Below, in pieces: positions 51,998 to 62,699 of a stretch of DNA of 64,000 bases (within the stretch, counting starts at the first letter, position 1; each line of letters opens with the position of its first letter). Source of the stretch: Synanceia verrucosa (Eukaryota > Chordata > Actinopteri > Perciformes > Synanceiidae); contig CM056561.1 in NCBI GenBank assembly GCA_029721515.1, forward strand, positions 7,030,001 through 7,094,000, written 5' to 3'. The notes under the pieces are model-generated. The model saw only the letters and a program-made list of their open reading frames with translations, was not told the origin of the DNA and did not search any database. The translations under genes and the position numbers were made by a program.

Positions 51998-52198
51998 TCA
52001 TTAATCATCCTCCCTCTGACGCCTCGCCCTGGTCATGTGACACAGGCTGCTGATGAGTTGGGGAGGGGGATCCGCCTTAGGGGGGGAGGAACAAGACCTG
52101 ATTGGCTCCTTGCAGAAGTCCTTTTAGAGGTCAGCCAGTCAGCAGAGATGACCTGCCAATGACCTTGTATCACTTGACCCCTGAGGGCCCAAGGGTCA
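51998..52198. promoter_or_regulatory. Candidate 3' RARE enhancer of hoxc1a: perfect DR5 plus half-site cluster
   Basis: TCATTAATCA (51998-52007; TGATTAATGA on the minus strand, PBX/HOX type), AGGTCA (52128-52133), perfect DR5 TGACCT-GCCAA-TGACCT (52149-52165), TGACCC (52175-52180) and GGGTCA (52193-52198). It lies about 6 kb downstream of the hoxc1a stop codon, comparable to the 3' DR5 RAREs of Hoxa1 and Hoxb1. Confidence 0.5.
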
Positions 52199-54091
52199 TT
52201 CTCTCATATCAGTTGGAGAGCAGGCAGAGGAGAAGCAGAAGGGAAGACGAATGACTTGGTGAGGGGGAAGAAGAGGAGAAAAATGGCGCGAGGGAAGAGA
52301 GAAGGCACACAGAGGATTTGTGCAAAGAAGCACTGAGAGGGATGAAGATGAAAAATAAAACAGTAGGCTTGGGGTTTGATTGAGCACCTGGTCTTCCTCT
52401 TTTGCATAAAGTGGCTGATGAAAAAAATGTGTTTTTATAGCAGCAAGGCCAGTCCTGATGGTCGCTTTACCCTCTCACTCTCTCTTCCTTCTTCTCTCTC
52501 CATTTCTCCCTGTCCATTGTCAAACTGTCCTCAGGTTGGCTGAAAGGTTGATTACATCATCTGAATCTAATTAGCGAGGAGCAAAAACATCTGTATGTTT
52601 GTTTTTCGAATGTCGATTGGTCATTAGTGTAAACAACAAAATGGCCAGAGATTGCAGAATGTGAACAAAGCCTTCCAAATCAATTTAATAATACACATTT
52701 CCACTGAACTGTTTGCCTATGGCACCCCTGCGTATACTGTGTGTTCTGGGCTGTGAAGCCGGCACGAGAATCATTCATATATATAGCCAAGATGGCGCTT
52801 GACAGGGACTTGATTGAGAAAAGTTCATGAACTGTTCCCTCGCTGAGCACAGACTGACATGGATGGCTGATTGACAGATGAAACACAAAGACACATCTGA
52901 AAGACAGAGCGCCAACGTCCTTAAACTGATACCCATCCCCTTCTCCTCTGTCCCCCCTTCAACTCACCCCTGCAGCCCCACCCCTTCAACTCAGTTCCCC
53001 TTCTCTCTCTCCATATGTCTGTGAATCTGTCACTATGGCAACCTCACCCCTGGGGCGGAGAAGGAGGGGGTTGCTTTCGTTCAGACAAATAAGCATCGCA
53101 GGGCTCATTTATGATGGTTTGTTTAGGAATTATAAGGCACTGATGAGAGGTCAAGTTGTGTGTACTTGCACACATGATCAGACATAACAATGTGTTTTTG
53201 AGCCAATATCCATGCAGACTTCTGCCCAGCAGATGTGGTAAGAGGGGGAAGATATAATAAAAACATGTATTTAGTCTTCTCATATCAAACATTCAGTTTC
53301 ATGAAATAATGAAAATCTTGTCAGCCAGAAGATGTTTTGTGTGTTAAAAAAAGTAATTCTTCACCAGCTGACGAGAGCTCATGCAGCATGGCAAAGTGAG
53401 ACTGGTGCCATTAAATCAGCGGATTATATTAATGGCGTCATTAGCATTGCTGGTCCTAGGTTATGGCTGATGTCTCAGATGCAGTATCAGCAAACTCTGT
53501 GAAGGCTCATTCCATTGTTTCCCCCCTTTTTCGCTTCACTTTATGCTTGTCTGCAACTTTTGAAAGGGCAATCCAAACTAGTGAGTAAACAGACCTGCGT
53601 GGGAGAGGTCAGAAACTCCACATAATCAGATACGGAGCAGGGCCACCTTGGTCGATTTTACTGATGCTGCATGATGCCAAAGGGAGATACTGAATGCACT
53701 GTACATAATGCTTTCCTACACTGCTCCAACACAGCACCAGATGCCTGCGGAAACAGGGAATTTTCCTATGCAACGGACTTGCAACCTTGGCACAGTTTCA
53801 CCTTTGCGTGCACCCCTTCACACTCTTTTCTCCCTCTCCTCCCATCCTCGTGATACCTTACATTGACTCAAAGTCCCCCACCACCACCCCCCACCTTTCA
53901 AGAGCAAATCTCCCTTTGCAGCCAGAAGTGCTGAGTGCTGCTGTTTGCTTTGTACACAGAAATTCGCTGAGGCTGTAAGCTGTCCCCAAACATCTGCTCC
54001 CTGGAGTGGAGCAGGAGAGGAGAGGCAAGGACTGCTTGGATTGGTGCGCACGTTGTTCAGTGTAGCTCTGTCAGAATGTGTTATGTATGGA

Positions 54092-54113
54092 TGTGTGTGT
54101 GTGTGTGTGTGTG
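54092..54113. repeat. (TG)n microsatellite
   Basis: Eleven TG units. Confidence 0.9.
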
Positions 54114-55300
54114 CATGCACATGTGAGCAAACAATTATTCAAATAGGTGCTTTGTATCCTTTTGAGAGCTTTATTAGTAGCACCTCAGAAACAAAACACA
54201 TATTTGTGTAATTGTACACAGGGCATCCAAACATACACAGGCAGGCACACACACTCACACACAAACAGGTGCACTGCATTTCAACTTTCTTGATCCACAA
54301 ATTGTTTGGTAGTCAAATATGTGAATAAGCCCGATCAAAATGACCAATAGTGCATGAAAGTGTTTGCAAATAAAGAAAAACAGTAAAATCAGACGAGCAG
54401 AAAAACTAAAAGGGAGGAGAGCATTCAAATGATGTGCAATTACAACAACAAGAGCCATCTATAAGTGTTTCACATAGAGTTAGAAAGAGCTTAACTTGAT
54501 CAATTGATTCCATTCCCCTGAGCACCGGTGAGAATATTACATGCATATTATGCATTAAGTTAATTTTAGGTCAACTTAGCATTAATTACAATGAGCTCAG
54601 AAGGAACCCACTTACATGTGTTAATTTAAAATGTATTGTAAGATATGCTGTAAGCCGCATATGTTGTCTCATTGCTCATGCCATGCAGCACTCCTCGGGA
54701 GAATTGAAACAGCTGCACACATCAGCCAACTTGTAATAGAAGACAATACAGACGACGGTCCACAGCCTCATTCATGATGAACTAATACATGTTGTAGTTT
54801 AATATCTCAACTGTTTTATTTTTTTTCTTAAATGTAACAGATAATTTTTACAAATAATGCTTGAGTGATTATTATATTATTATAAATAAGGTTCTTATTG
54901 ATTTAAATGAAGGACCTAAATAAATTAGATTTAGGAATGAATTTCATTACAATAAAATATTGCTGTACACGAAGGGAAAAGAAAAATAAAGGTGAAGAAA
55001 TTTCAAACTTGTTCAATGTCACCACTGTAACTACCTGCAGCAGTAATACATTTTCAGCTGAGTTATTTTGGTTTTATTTCCTTTCCATTTACCAAATGTT
55101 TGCTCGTGTAGAAACGCAGCACAGCTGTCAGTCTCATGAACCAACCGTACATCTTCAGGAAGGAATTACAGAAGAGCACAAATTCATCAGAGTAGAGTCA
55201 CACCCAAATGCTTTCGAACTAAATGTCAGGTCTGAACAAACAATGCAGTTCGCCTTTCATCAATTGAGAGGCAAATGCTGAAGCTGCCATGGAATGAAAT

Positions 55301-55335
55301 TAAAGTGATAGTTCACCCAAAATAAATCAACTCTT
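55301..55335. repeat. Fragment of a dispersed fish repeat (probable)
   Basis: TAAAGTGATAGTTCACCCAA resembles the start of a dispersed repeat widespread in teleosts. The boundaries and class are uncertain; the following 200 bp may belong to it. Confidence 0.35.
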
Positions 55336-56521
55336 CTTTTCACCTTCAGATCATCCCTATAACTCACATTAAGTTTTTTCCCCTCCACACATTTTCTCCA
55401 CTATTTCAAATTGTTGTGCACCTCTAAGTGAATCTATTATACAGTAGAAACTCTGAGGAAGTTTGGATTTTAAAAAAGTCTCAGTGCACACCTGCTGCAA
55501 GCATCCTCTGCACACATTTCAACCTGTAACTTGAAGCCCTACATGTGGCAAGGGAGCATATTTGCACAAGATGATAAAAGAGTTTCTAATAAGGTCAACC
55601 CAACACAGTAGGAACAGTGAACATAAGGGACAATTTTTATATTCACAAACATTGTTTCATCATCATCATCCTCCTCATCATCACCCTCATAACCTTCACA
55701 AGTGCACACATATTTGCATTAAAAGAAGACAGACACATTTAATGGTTTTGTTAAACATTTCACTTTGTCCTATTTTGTTTAGAGAAAGACAACCTTAATG
55801 GTGTGTATTTTGTTTAAATGCAAATTAAATAAATTGGTCAAGACATTTTTAGTCCGACTTGCATGTAAAATCATTCCTATCAATTACAAATAAAACTTTA
55901 AAACGTTTGCACTGTCAAAAGCACCTCTGTAGACCTTGAGTTTGCACCTCTTCCCCTTCTAGCTTGCAGTTTATATTAATAAGATGAATATTGTGAAGGA
56001 CATTGTTTCAAGGGGATTAATGTGTAAATTCTACTAAAAATATTCAAGCAGACATGCATGAAATTTATAAGCAGCAAGGGTGTTATGAATAGTTGTTCTA
56101 AATTTTGTTTATACAGACTCGGACATGGCATCATATTAAGTGTTCAATATGCTCAAGTAACTTTAATTTTTCAACTTTGCTATTAAAAATAGGACTGTGG
56201 TTTATATCCAAAAACCTACTGGGTGAAAAGAGTCTTTCATCCAGTTTATAAACTGAGCCAGGAGCATATTTTTTGGCTTATTAAAATAAGAGATAGGGCA
56301 AAAATTAGGTTAGCTCTAGATGTAGAAAAAATGCATTATGTGGCTTGCTATGGAATTATAATATGAACAATTATCATATGGCCTAGTCGCCCCTGTGTTC
56401 AGCTGGATGAAATATTATTGTGTGGACATAGAGACCCACTAACAGAACAAAAGCATCTCGATTTGTTGGGGGTAAAAAAAAAGAGAGAAAGAAAGAAAGA
56501 AAGAGAGAAAGCTCAGACTTA

Positions 56522-56608
56522 AGGTCATCCTAAAGAATGGAGCATGTTTCTGTGTGACCGGGTCATCGTTGTCCCGAGGCAACACAAAGGTCAAGAGGTG
56601 AGAGGTGA
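56522..56608. promoter_or_regulatory. Nuclear-receptor half-site cluster with DR2-type pair near the hoxc1a 3' end
   Basis: AGGTCA (56522-56527), GGGTCA (56560-56565, overlapping an inverted TGACC), then AGGTCA-AG-AGGTGA-G-AGGTGA (56588-56608), which is a relaxed DR2 followed by a relaxed DR1. It lies about 1.5 kb downstream of the hoxc1a stop codon. DR2 RAREs are known at Hoxb1. Confidence 0.35.
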
Positions 56609-57056
56609 ACTCCGGTGTAACTGCACACATTATCTTCACGTCCGCCTTGCAGACGTGCGACTGTCTCATAAATAAATTCTTATTTTATTTACAGCAATTA
56701 CAACCAGGACACCTGTTAAAGGTTAAAACGGACCTGATTAATTCATTTTGATTCTCTTATTCTTTTATATCTAAGACACCCAGCTGCTTTGGTTTAATTC
56801 CTCTGTTGTTGTCATTAACATCCACTCTGGATCCACTAACCTGCATAAACAGAGCAAACGCCGCTAATTGAAAGCTGTAACAAAAATAACCCCTACATGG
56901 AATTAATGCGCCTGATGGCCTCATATCTTGATATTAGAATAGACATTAACATGACAGAAACGCATTGCTATGTCGGGAAACATAACAGTGTTTAAGAGCC
57001 GAGTTTACAATCATTTACTTTGTATGAGATGAGATGTGAATCTGGAAGGAATATTT

Positions 57057-57072
57057 AGCAGCTCGAGCTGCT
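57057..57072. repeat. 16-bp perfect palindrome
   Basis: AGCAGCTCGAGCTGCT is its own reverse complement. It contains overlapping E-box-like CAGCTC/GAGCTG halves and sits in a repeat-free block downstream of hoxc1a. Confidence 0.6.
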
Positions 57073-57872
57073 GGGGCCGCACAATTTATTGGTTGATCTG
57101 CAAAACAGCACAGACAGCGTTTTATTGTCTACTCTCCCGCATGAGTGTTCAAGCTAAATTATCATTTTCTGATGCATGTATATAGCGGTAATAAAATGCG
57201 CAACAACTCCCGATCGTCATGTTTCTACATTCCATTAACATGCAGTTACAGATGCATGCAAATAGAAATGCTCCCAGATTTGTGACTCAAATAGATGGAT
57301 CACCACGGATCAATACCCTTAATCCGAGCGCTCAATAAATCTATCAGTCAATTATGGCAAATTTAAATCTTTCCGTGGAGGACATCCTTAAAAGCGGACA
57401 AAATACACAGCATTAAAGCAGCACTGAAGCTCTGTTAAATTAGCCTGATAATTGTCTGCTTTTTTGTCTCCAACAGGTGCATCAGAGTTTTTCCTTAAAA
57501 GAATCACAGACAAATATATTTTTAAAGAAATAGAAATCTCCATAATAATCATAATAATAATAATAATTTGAACTGATTGACAAAGCATGGTATTGATCTA
57601 ATGTACTAAATAATATAATTACTAAAATATGTATTCTCTGTTTTGAATAAAGTTCATCAAATCTAAACCTTGAATGCACAAAAGTAATACGTGTTTCAAA
57701 CCAAACTAGGCACCACGTGCCCTGTTGAATAAATATTCAGGTAAATTCAGCTCCTGACAAATTGCTCCAAATAAATAAACAAATAGTCTGCCACAGTTTC
57801 TATGGACAATTAATATAATTTTGATTCCTTGTTTACATTGTGTAGATAGGAGCGCGGTGCGATGACTTGAAT

Positions 57873-57878
57873 TTTAAT
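57873..57878 (-). terminator. hoxc1a: Possible hoxc1a poly(A) signal (ATTAAA variant)
   Basis: TTTAAT on the plus strand, about 215 bp after the stop codon. No canonical AATAAA on the minus strand was seen closer than about 57120 (TTTATT), so the real 3' end could be more distal. Confidence 0.3.
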
Positions 57879-58092
57879 ATTCAAATCAGCGCCAGTCTGA
57901 AGCCGGGGGAGGATGACAAATTGTTTTGACCCGTTCTTGCATGAAGAAACTTGCCATTGCGCTTCTTGCGATAATCATCCATCGCGGTAAGCAAATAAAG
58001 GTGAAGCCTTATTGAAACCGATGCAAACGGGAATCAAAACATCTGCAGGCAGGCGTCCCTGTGTGTGCAGGGCGTGATGCTGTTCCTATGGT

Positions 58093-61000
58093 TCAGGAGT
58101 TCAGGGCCAGGTGTTTTGGAGAGGATGATCCAGGAGAGGGGCAGGTGTCCAAAGTGTTGGCGCGTATGCGCTGCGCCTCGGGCCTGGGGTCGGAGAGCAG
58201 CCCGTCTCTCTGCAATTTCTTCTGCTTCATGCGTCTGTTCTGAAACCAAACTTTTACCTGCGTCTCGCTGAGCTGCAGGGCGCCGGCGACCTCCACCCGC
58301 CTGGCCCGCGTCAGGTACTTGTTGAAGTGGAACTCTTTCTCCAGCTCGGTCAGCTGCTTGGTGCTGAAACTGGTCCTCGGGACCCCGTTCACCGTGGGAT
58401 GGACTTCCGTGCAGATGCTGCTGCTGCCTCCAGCCTCCACAGCACCGAGGCCCGAGCCAACAATACTGAACCCACAGGTCATGTGCATCCTGGCTGGGAA
58501 CAGAGGACATGAAAACAGTCATCAGCAAGCTCAATGAGATTATCCACAAAAGAAGCACCAAACCTTTCTGAATCAAATTATCCATACTCTTATCAGATTC
58601 CAGAGTTGAAACAGGAATTATTCTTGTCTATACTTTAGCCATTTAGTTATAACTTGTGTATATATCCTCAGAAATTAAATAAAAATATGTATTATATCTA
58701 TCTCTAGTGCTTTGGTAATGTGTATGATGGGAAACATAAATTAATAAATAACCCAAGGTTAGTTTGATACTATATAAAACAAATTCTGAAGCATTACAAA
58801 ATATCTACACCAAACTGATTTGTTGGAATTGGCCCCGAGCCAATATGCTGGTTTAAAGTCTTCACCCAAAAGCCATTTTTCTGTCTGTAGACACATTTCA
58901 CTGAGGTATCAGGTTTAGCAGTAGCCTGGAGGCACACAGTAAAATTTTGTTGCTGTCAAACACACGGATGAATTGTGTATTATCTACATGAACACCTGTA
59001 TGGTTTAACACAGTCTCATACAGCAACATTGCAAACTAAAGCCTGCAAAATAATTTGAAAGTATGTGTCGATACCTCTGATTCAGAAAGATTTGAGGTTT
59101 CATGTTCAGTTTTTAAAGTTGTTGGGTTTACAGCGTATCTGAGATGAGTTCAACAAAGAGCAAAATGTGTCGCTGTATTTTGCAGACGTAGAAAAGTTGT
59201 CAGGGAAATGTTTGGCGATTCTAAACAACTTATGTATCGTTTACAGTCCATTAACTGCATTCAGCAGAATCGTTAATAATTTGCCTTTCGGCCTTTCTGT
59301 GTCAATGACAGTTTAACAGTTTACAAATCCTTTCAAACACTGCATTAATGACAAATGCCTCCGTTTTTTTCCTCTGAGGTTTCTGGGTCACACATTAAAG
59401 TATCATCTATGCTACTTATGTGCAATGAATGACAGGAACCGCAGCTATATCTTGATTTTTCATTGCTGACTTTGTGGGTAAGTCGTCACTGTATCTTTGC
59501 CTCTGAGAAAATGTGCTGCTGCTGCATAATGGAGTCAGTGTGCCAGGTGCAGAGCAATGTCTCCCACCACAATTCATAGGGAGGAAGGTTAACAGGCCTC
59601 TAGCCACTTGGAAAAGCATAGCAGATGGAAAGGTCAGTTATAGGATAAATGTCGGCATCTGTGTTTTAAGAAAATGAATGTCAAGGTAACCGAGCCGGAG
59701 AATTAGAGGGCAGCGAATATGAAGAACCAATACAGAGGAACTGTACCTAATTAAGAACTTCAGCTTTCAGGAGTGCAAATCACATGCACATTCTGATTAA
59801 TGGTTCCAAAGATAATAGAATTGATGCCGGCCAGAAGGCATAAAAGAATCAAACTAAATATTTGAGAAATGACTTGCATGCTTAAAAATAGCCAGGCAGC
59901 AAAGCGAATGGAAAGGCCTTCCAAGCCAAGGAGGGGGAAGAAGAAAAGGGGATAGATCGATACACATTGCCTCAGTCATCTGGGCATCCAGCCCACAGTA
60001 ATTCAGGTGCTGTCAAAGCATAATTGAAGAATGACGCACTGGGAGTATATACACTGAGCCAAGAGATCAGGTTACTGCAGGTCTGTGGAGGCCTTTCAAC
60101 ATGGAAGAATACGCAATACTTTGTTTTGTGCCAAAGCCAAAGCAACCTCCAGAGGAAAGCACACTTTCACTAATGACTCTTTTACAAGTTACACTATAGC
60201 ACTAATGAGTTACTCCTACAGATGATCCCCCTTCAGAGGGATACAGAAAGGGGTTACAGAGATACTAACAGTACTGCAAGGAGACATGTGTGTGTGGGTG
60301 TGAGCAAATGACTTTCTTTAAGTGCATGGATCTGGATCAGTGAGTGGCTAATGTGTTTTATGAATAAGATGACTCCTCGTCAATTGAAAATGTGCTGTTG
60401 TCACCTTTTGCCTCCACTCATCTAGATTCTAAAGCAGGTGTGCATAATCAAAAATTGTAGTTTTGTGTTTGTTGCATGTTAGGACGTTGCAATATTTAGA
60501 ACAAAGGTATTCATGTTATCCTTTTGCTTCTCTTGAAGCGTCATCATGTTTATCAAAGTGCTGGATTGATATGTAACATTTCCCATTAATCTGAATTTCT
60601 GTTTGTCAGTTCTGCATCAAATAATATTTTGCTTCTCTCCTCCTGTCTTAATATAATGTTTCACAAGCTGTGTGAATGTATATCATGAATGAGCACCCAG
60701 AAAGGTAATCAAAAGCTAAAGGAGTAGTTTTGTGCAGCCAAATCAAAGGTTTTGGTGGCATGTTTTGTGTGAAATACTGTATTAAAACCACATCATGTTC
60801 CATGTGAATGTTGCTGTGGCTTTGTATCTGTTGCCGTCCTTGCACATAAGTTCGGGCCTTTTCACCACAAAAAGTCTGGCAGTAATGAGCATCTTTGGTC
60901 ACTGAACATTTGGGTCAGCAGCACGCTTACAGCAGACAGAGATGGTGCTGTGGGGAGAAAAAAAAGTCTGGACCACCATTGCAGTAAATCTTTGTCTGTG

Positions 61001-62468
61001 TAAAATTTATGAAACCCAACCCAAGTCCAGTGGCCAGTCAGTCAACTGACATTATTGATCAAATGAAGGATCTATAAGATACTATCACTCACATAAAATT
61101 GAGGATTGATAGGCATTTTTCACATTAGTAGGCTATTGGTATTTTTTAAAGCCTGGGATATGTATTCTTCTGTGGGCTCTTTGCCCAGGACTCATCAGTC
61201 AGGGAAATGATGATCTGTGACAGCAATTATGTTAAAAAGGTGGACACATGTAAAGGTGCTGCAAACTGAAATCAATACACAAGGGCTTTCATTACAAACA
61301 GACAACTAATCAATACCCAGGGAGCACTCCAGCTTACAAGAGTAAGTTTTACTCAACTTCCTGTGAGTCTCGACAGGCTTTGGTCTGTTGCATTATTCAG
61401 AGACTACTGGTTAGTAAGGGCAAGGGTAAATAATTGATCATTTTCCTGTTGAATATACAGTGAGGCTAAGCAGGCCTTTGACTGTACTCCATCCTCCTTG
61501 TGTGAAGTCTAAACCCTGCTTTGTAACAGAAGGTGGAGCGACAGTGTTAACAGACTTAACCGTTAAGGAAATATTAACAGAGTTCTCATGTGAATATTCA
61601 AATGTGGCTTCGACTAAACAGCTGGTGCTGCCTTTCAAGCGTTTTCATCCGCTTTTAAAATGTGGGAAGTTGTTATTTATTTATTTTTTTTAAATCAAAC
61701 TTTATTGTTGGTGACGGAGGAAATGCTCCACGATGACGCACAATATACGTCAGCTATTTTTCTCTTTTTTCCAACTTGAAGCGAAAACTTCAACCAAACT
61801 TTCCCAAGCTACGACGAAAGTTGTCCAAAGCTTAAAATTAAACATGAACTAATTTATCCTGTAGCTATTTATGCAGGCTACCAAGGTTATCCCTCCTCTG
61901 GTGCGCATTCTCCCCTGGACAGAAACTCACCCGCCCGGTGCTGACTCCTCTTCACTCTCATCCACTCAAAAGTTTTACTGCTTACGTCCCCATGTGCCAC
62001 GTTACAGTCCGAGCCAGCTGAACTCCCCATGGCGACGTGAATGTCGGTGCCATTACGGCTTTGAATTTGCTCTGGTATTGACCCAAAACCGGGTTGTAGC
62101 GTTTCGTTGTTATTTGACGCGCAGTATCCGCGTCCTGGAGAGCCCTGCCCCTGCGACCTGCACCGCCAGGGGACACGGGACGAGTGGGGGCAGGCCGGTG
62201 TCTGGAAGCCCTCGAGAGTCTCGCACGGTGGAGGAGGAGGAGGGCTGTCCAAAGAGGTGCAACTGTTAGAGAGAGTTAAGTATCGGGGATGCGGAATATT
62301 AAATCCTGAGGCGACTTCCACCTCCAGGTTCCCCTCCTCATCACGACTGCCGAGTTCAGGATGAGTCCTGCCGTCCAGGTCCCGGTTTATGACCTCTTTT
62401 GCTCGGCAGCAGCCCGTGAACAGAGGGCTACTCTTCCCTTCGGCCGTTAACTCTTGATAGGAAGTCAT
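58093..62468 (-). CDS. hoxc1a: hoxc1a, paralogue-group-1 (labial class) homeodomain protein, two exons
   Basis: Anterior-most HoxC gene; a sequence-specific nuclear factor expected to pattern the hindbrain with PBX/MEIS partners. Minus-strand coding exons: 61931-62468 and 58093-58493. The intron is GTGAGT to CCCAG and the phase-1 join is consistent, giving 312 aa. The start is the ATG at 62468 (MTSYQEL, reminiscent of the HOXD1 start MSSYLEY). Exon 1 has a six-proline run and ends with the hexapeptide TFEWMRVKR (about 167-175), the labial-type PBX contact. The homeodomain (about 210-269) contains QLTELEKEFHFNKYLTRARR and helix 3 TQVKVWFQNRRMKQKK with W48, F49, N51 and R53 intact; position 47 is Val rather than the usual Ile. 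The tail is about 43 aa. Group 1 is set by the homeodomain and hexapeptide, and cluster C by the cbx5/hnrnpa1/nfe2/copz1 synteny. Mammals lack HOXC1. The gene appears intact. Confidence 0.93.
58494..61930 (-). other. hoxc1a: hoxc1a intron (3.4 kb)
   Basis: A single phase-1 intron between hexapeptide exon and homeobox exon. It is AT-rich with no ORF or repeat of note. Single half sites such as AGGTCA at about 59633 and GGGTCA at about 60912 are present, but no DR5. Confidence 0.75.
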
Positions 62469-62599
62469 TATCACCTCTCCCCCTGCATAATCATTGGACG
62501 GGGTTGCACTTCATGCCCGGCCTCTCATGCATCCAAGTAACGCATGGTCAGGCGGCTGGAGACCGCGGGGACATTCCTCAGAGGAGAAACAGCGGTCCC

Positions 62600-62657
62600 T
62601 GATTGATGGAGATGACGTGCCCTCCTGGTCTCGGCCAATAGTTGGACATCTCTGTCA
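62600..62657 (+). promoter_or_regulatory. hoxc1a: hoxc1a promoter: PBX/labial-class HOX site with PREP/MEIS site
   Basis: TGATTGATGG (62600-62609), the consensus PBX-HOX1/labial bipartite site, lies 132 bp upstream of the hoxc1a ATG. CTGTCA (62652-62657), a PREP/MEIS site, is 42 bp further upstream. This is the component set of the Hoxb1 autoregulatory element. Confidence 0.5.
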
Positions 62658-62699
62658 TCAGAGAGGACACCACTGATTAGAAACTCACTCCAGGTCAAC

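Larger units (their letters stand above)
23530..58092. other. Gene desert between cbx5 and hoxc1a (34.5 kb)
   Basis: No exon series, RNA gene or complete transposon was recognised. ORFs reach only about 156 codons, overlap one another in several frames and coincide with CA/GA microsatellites. In mammals SMUG1 lies between HOXC4 and CBX5; I found no sequence resembling it here. Several GC-balanced, low-repeat blocks look like conserved non-coding elements: about 26210-26340, 27760-28110, 30160-30490, 47400-47600, 51950-52210 and 56500-57480. Conservation itself could not be measured. Regulatory motifs within them are listed separately. Confidence 0.6.

Noticed and set aside
23530..58092. Hidden smug1 between cbx5 and hoxc1a, as in mammals
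   Set aside because: No uracil-DNA glycosylase-like sequence recognised in any frame.
58034..58585. 183-codon ORF over the hoxc1a homeobox exon
   Set aside because: Wrong frame; the homeodomain reads in the frame ending at 58093.
62472..62474. GTG codon in frame two codons before the hoxc1a ATG
   Set aside because: Eukaryotic initiation favours the ATG at 62466-62468, which has A at -3.
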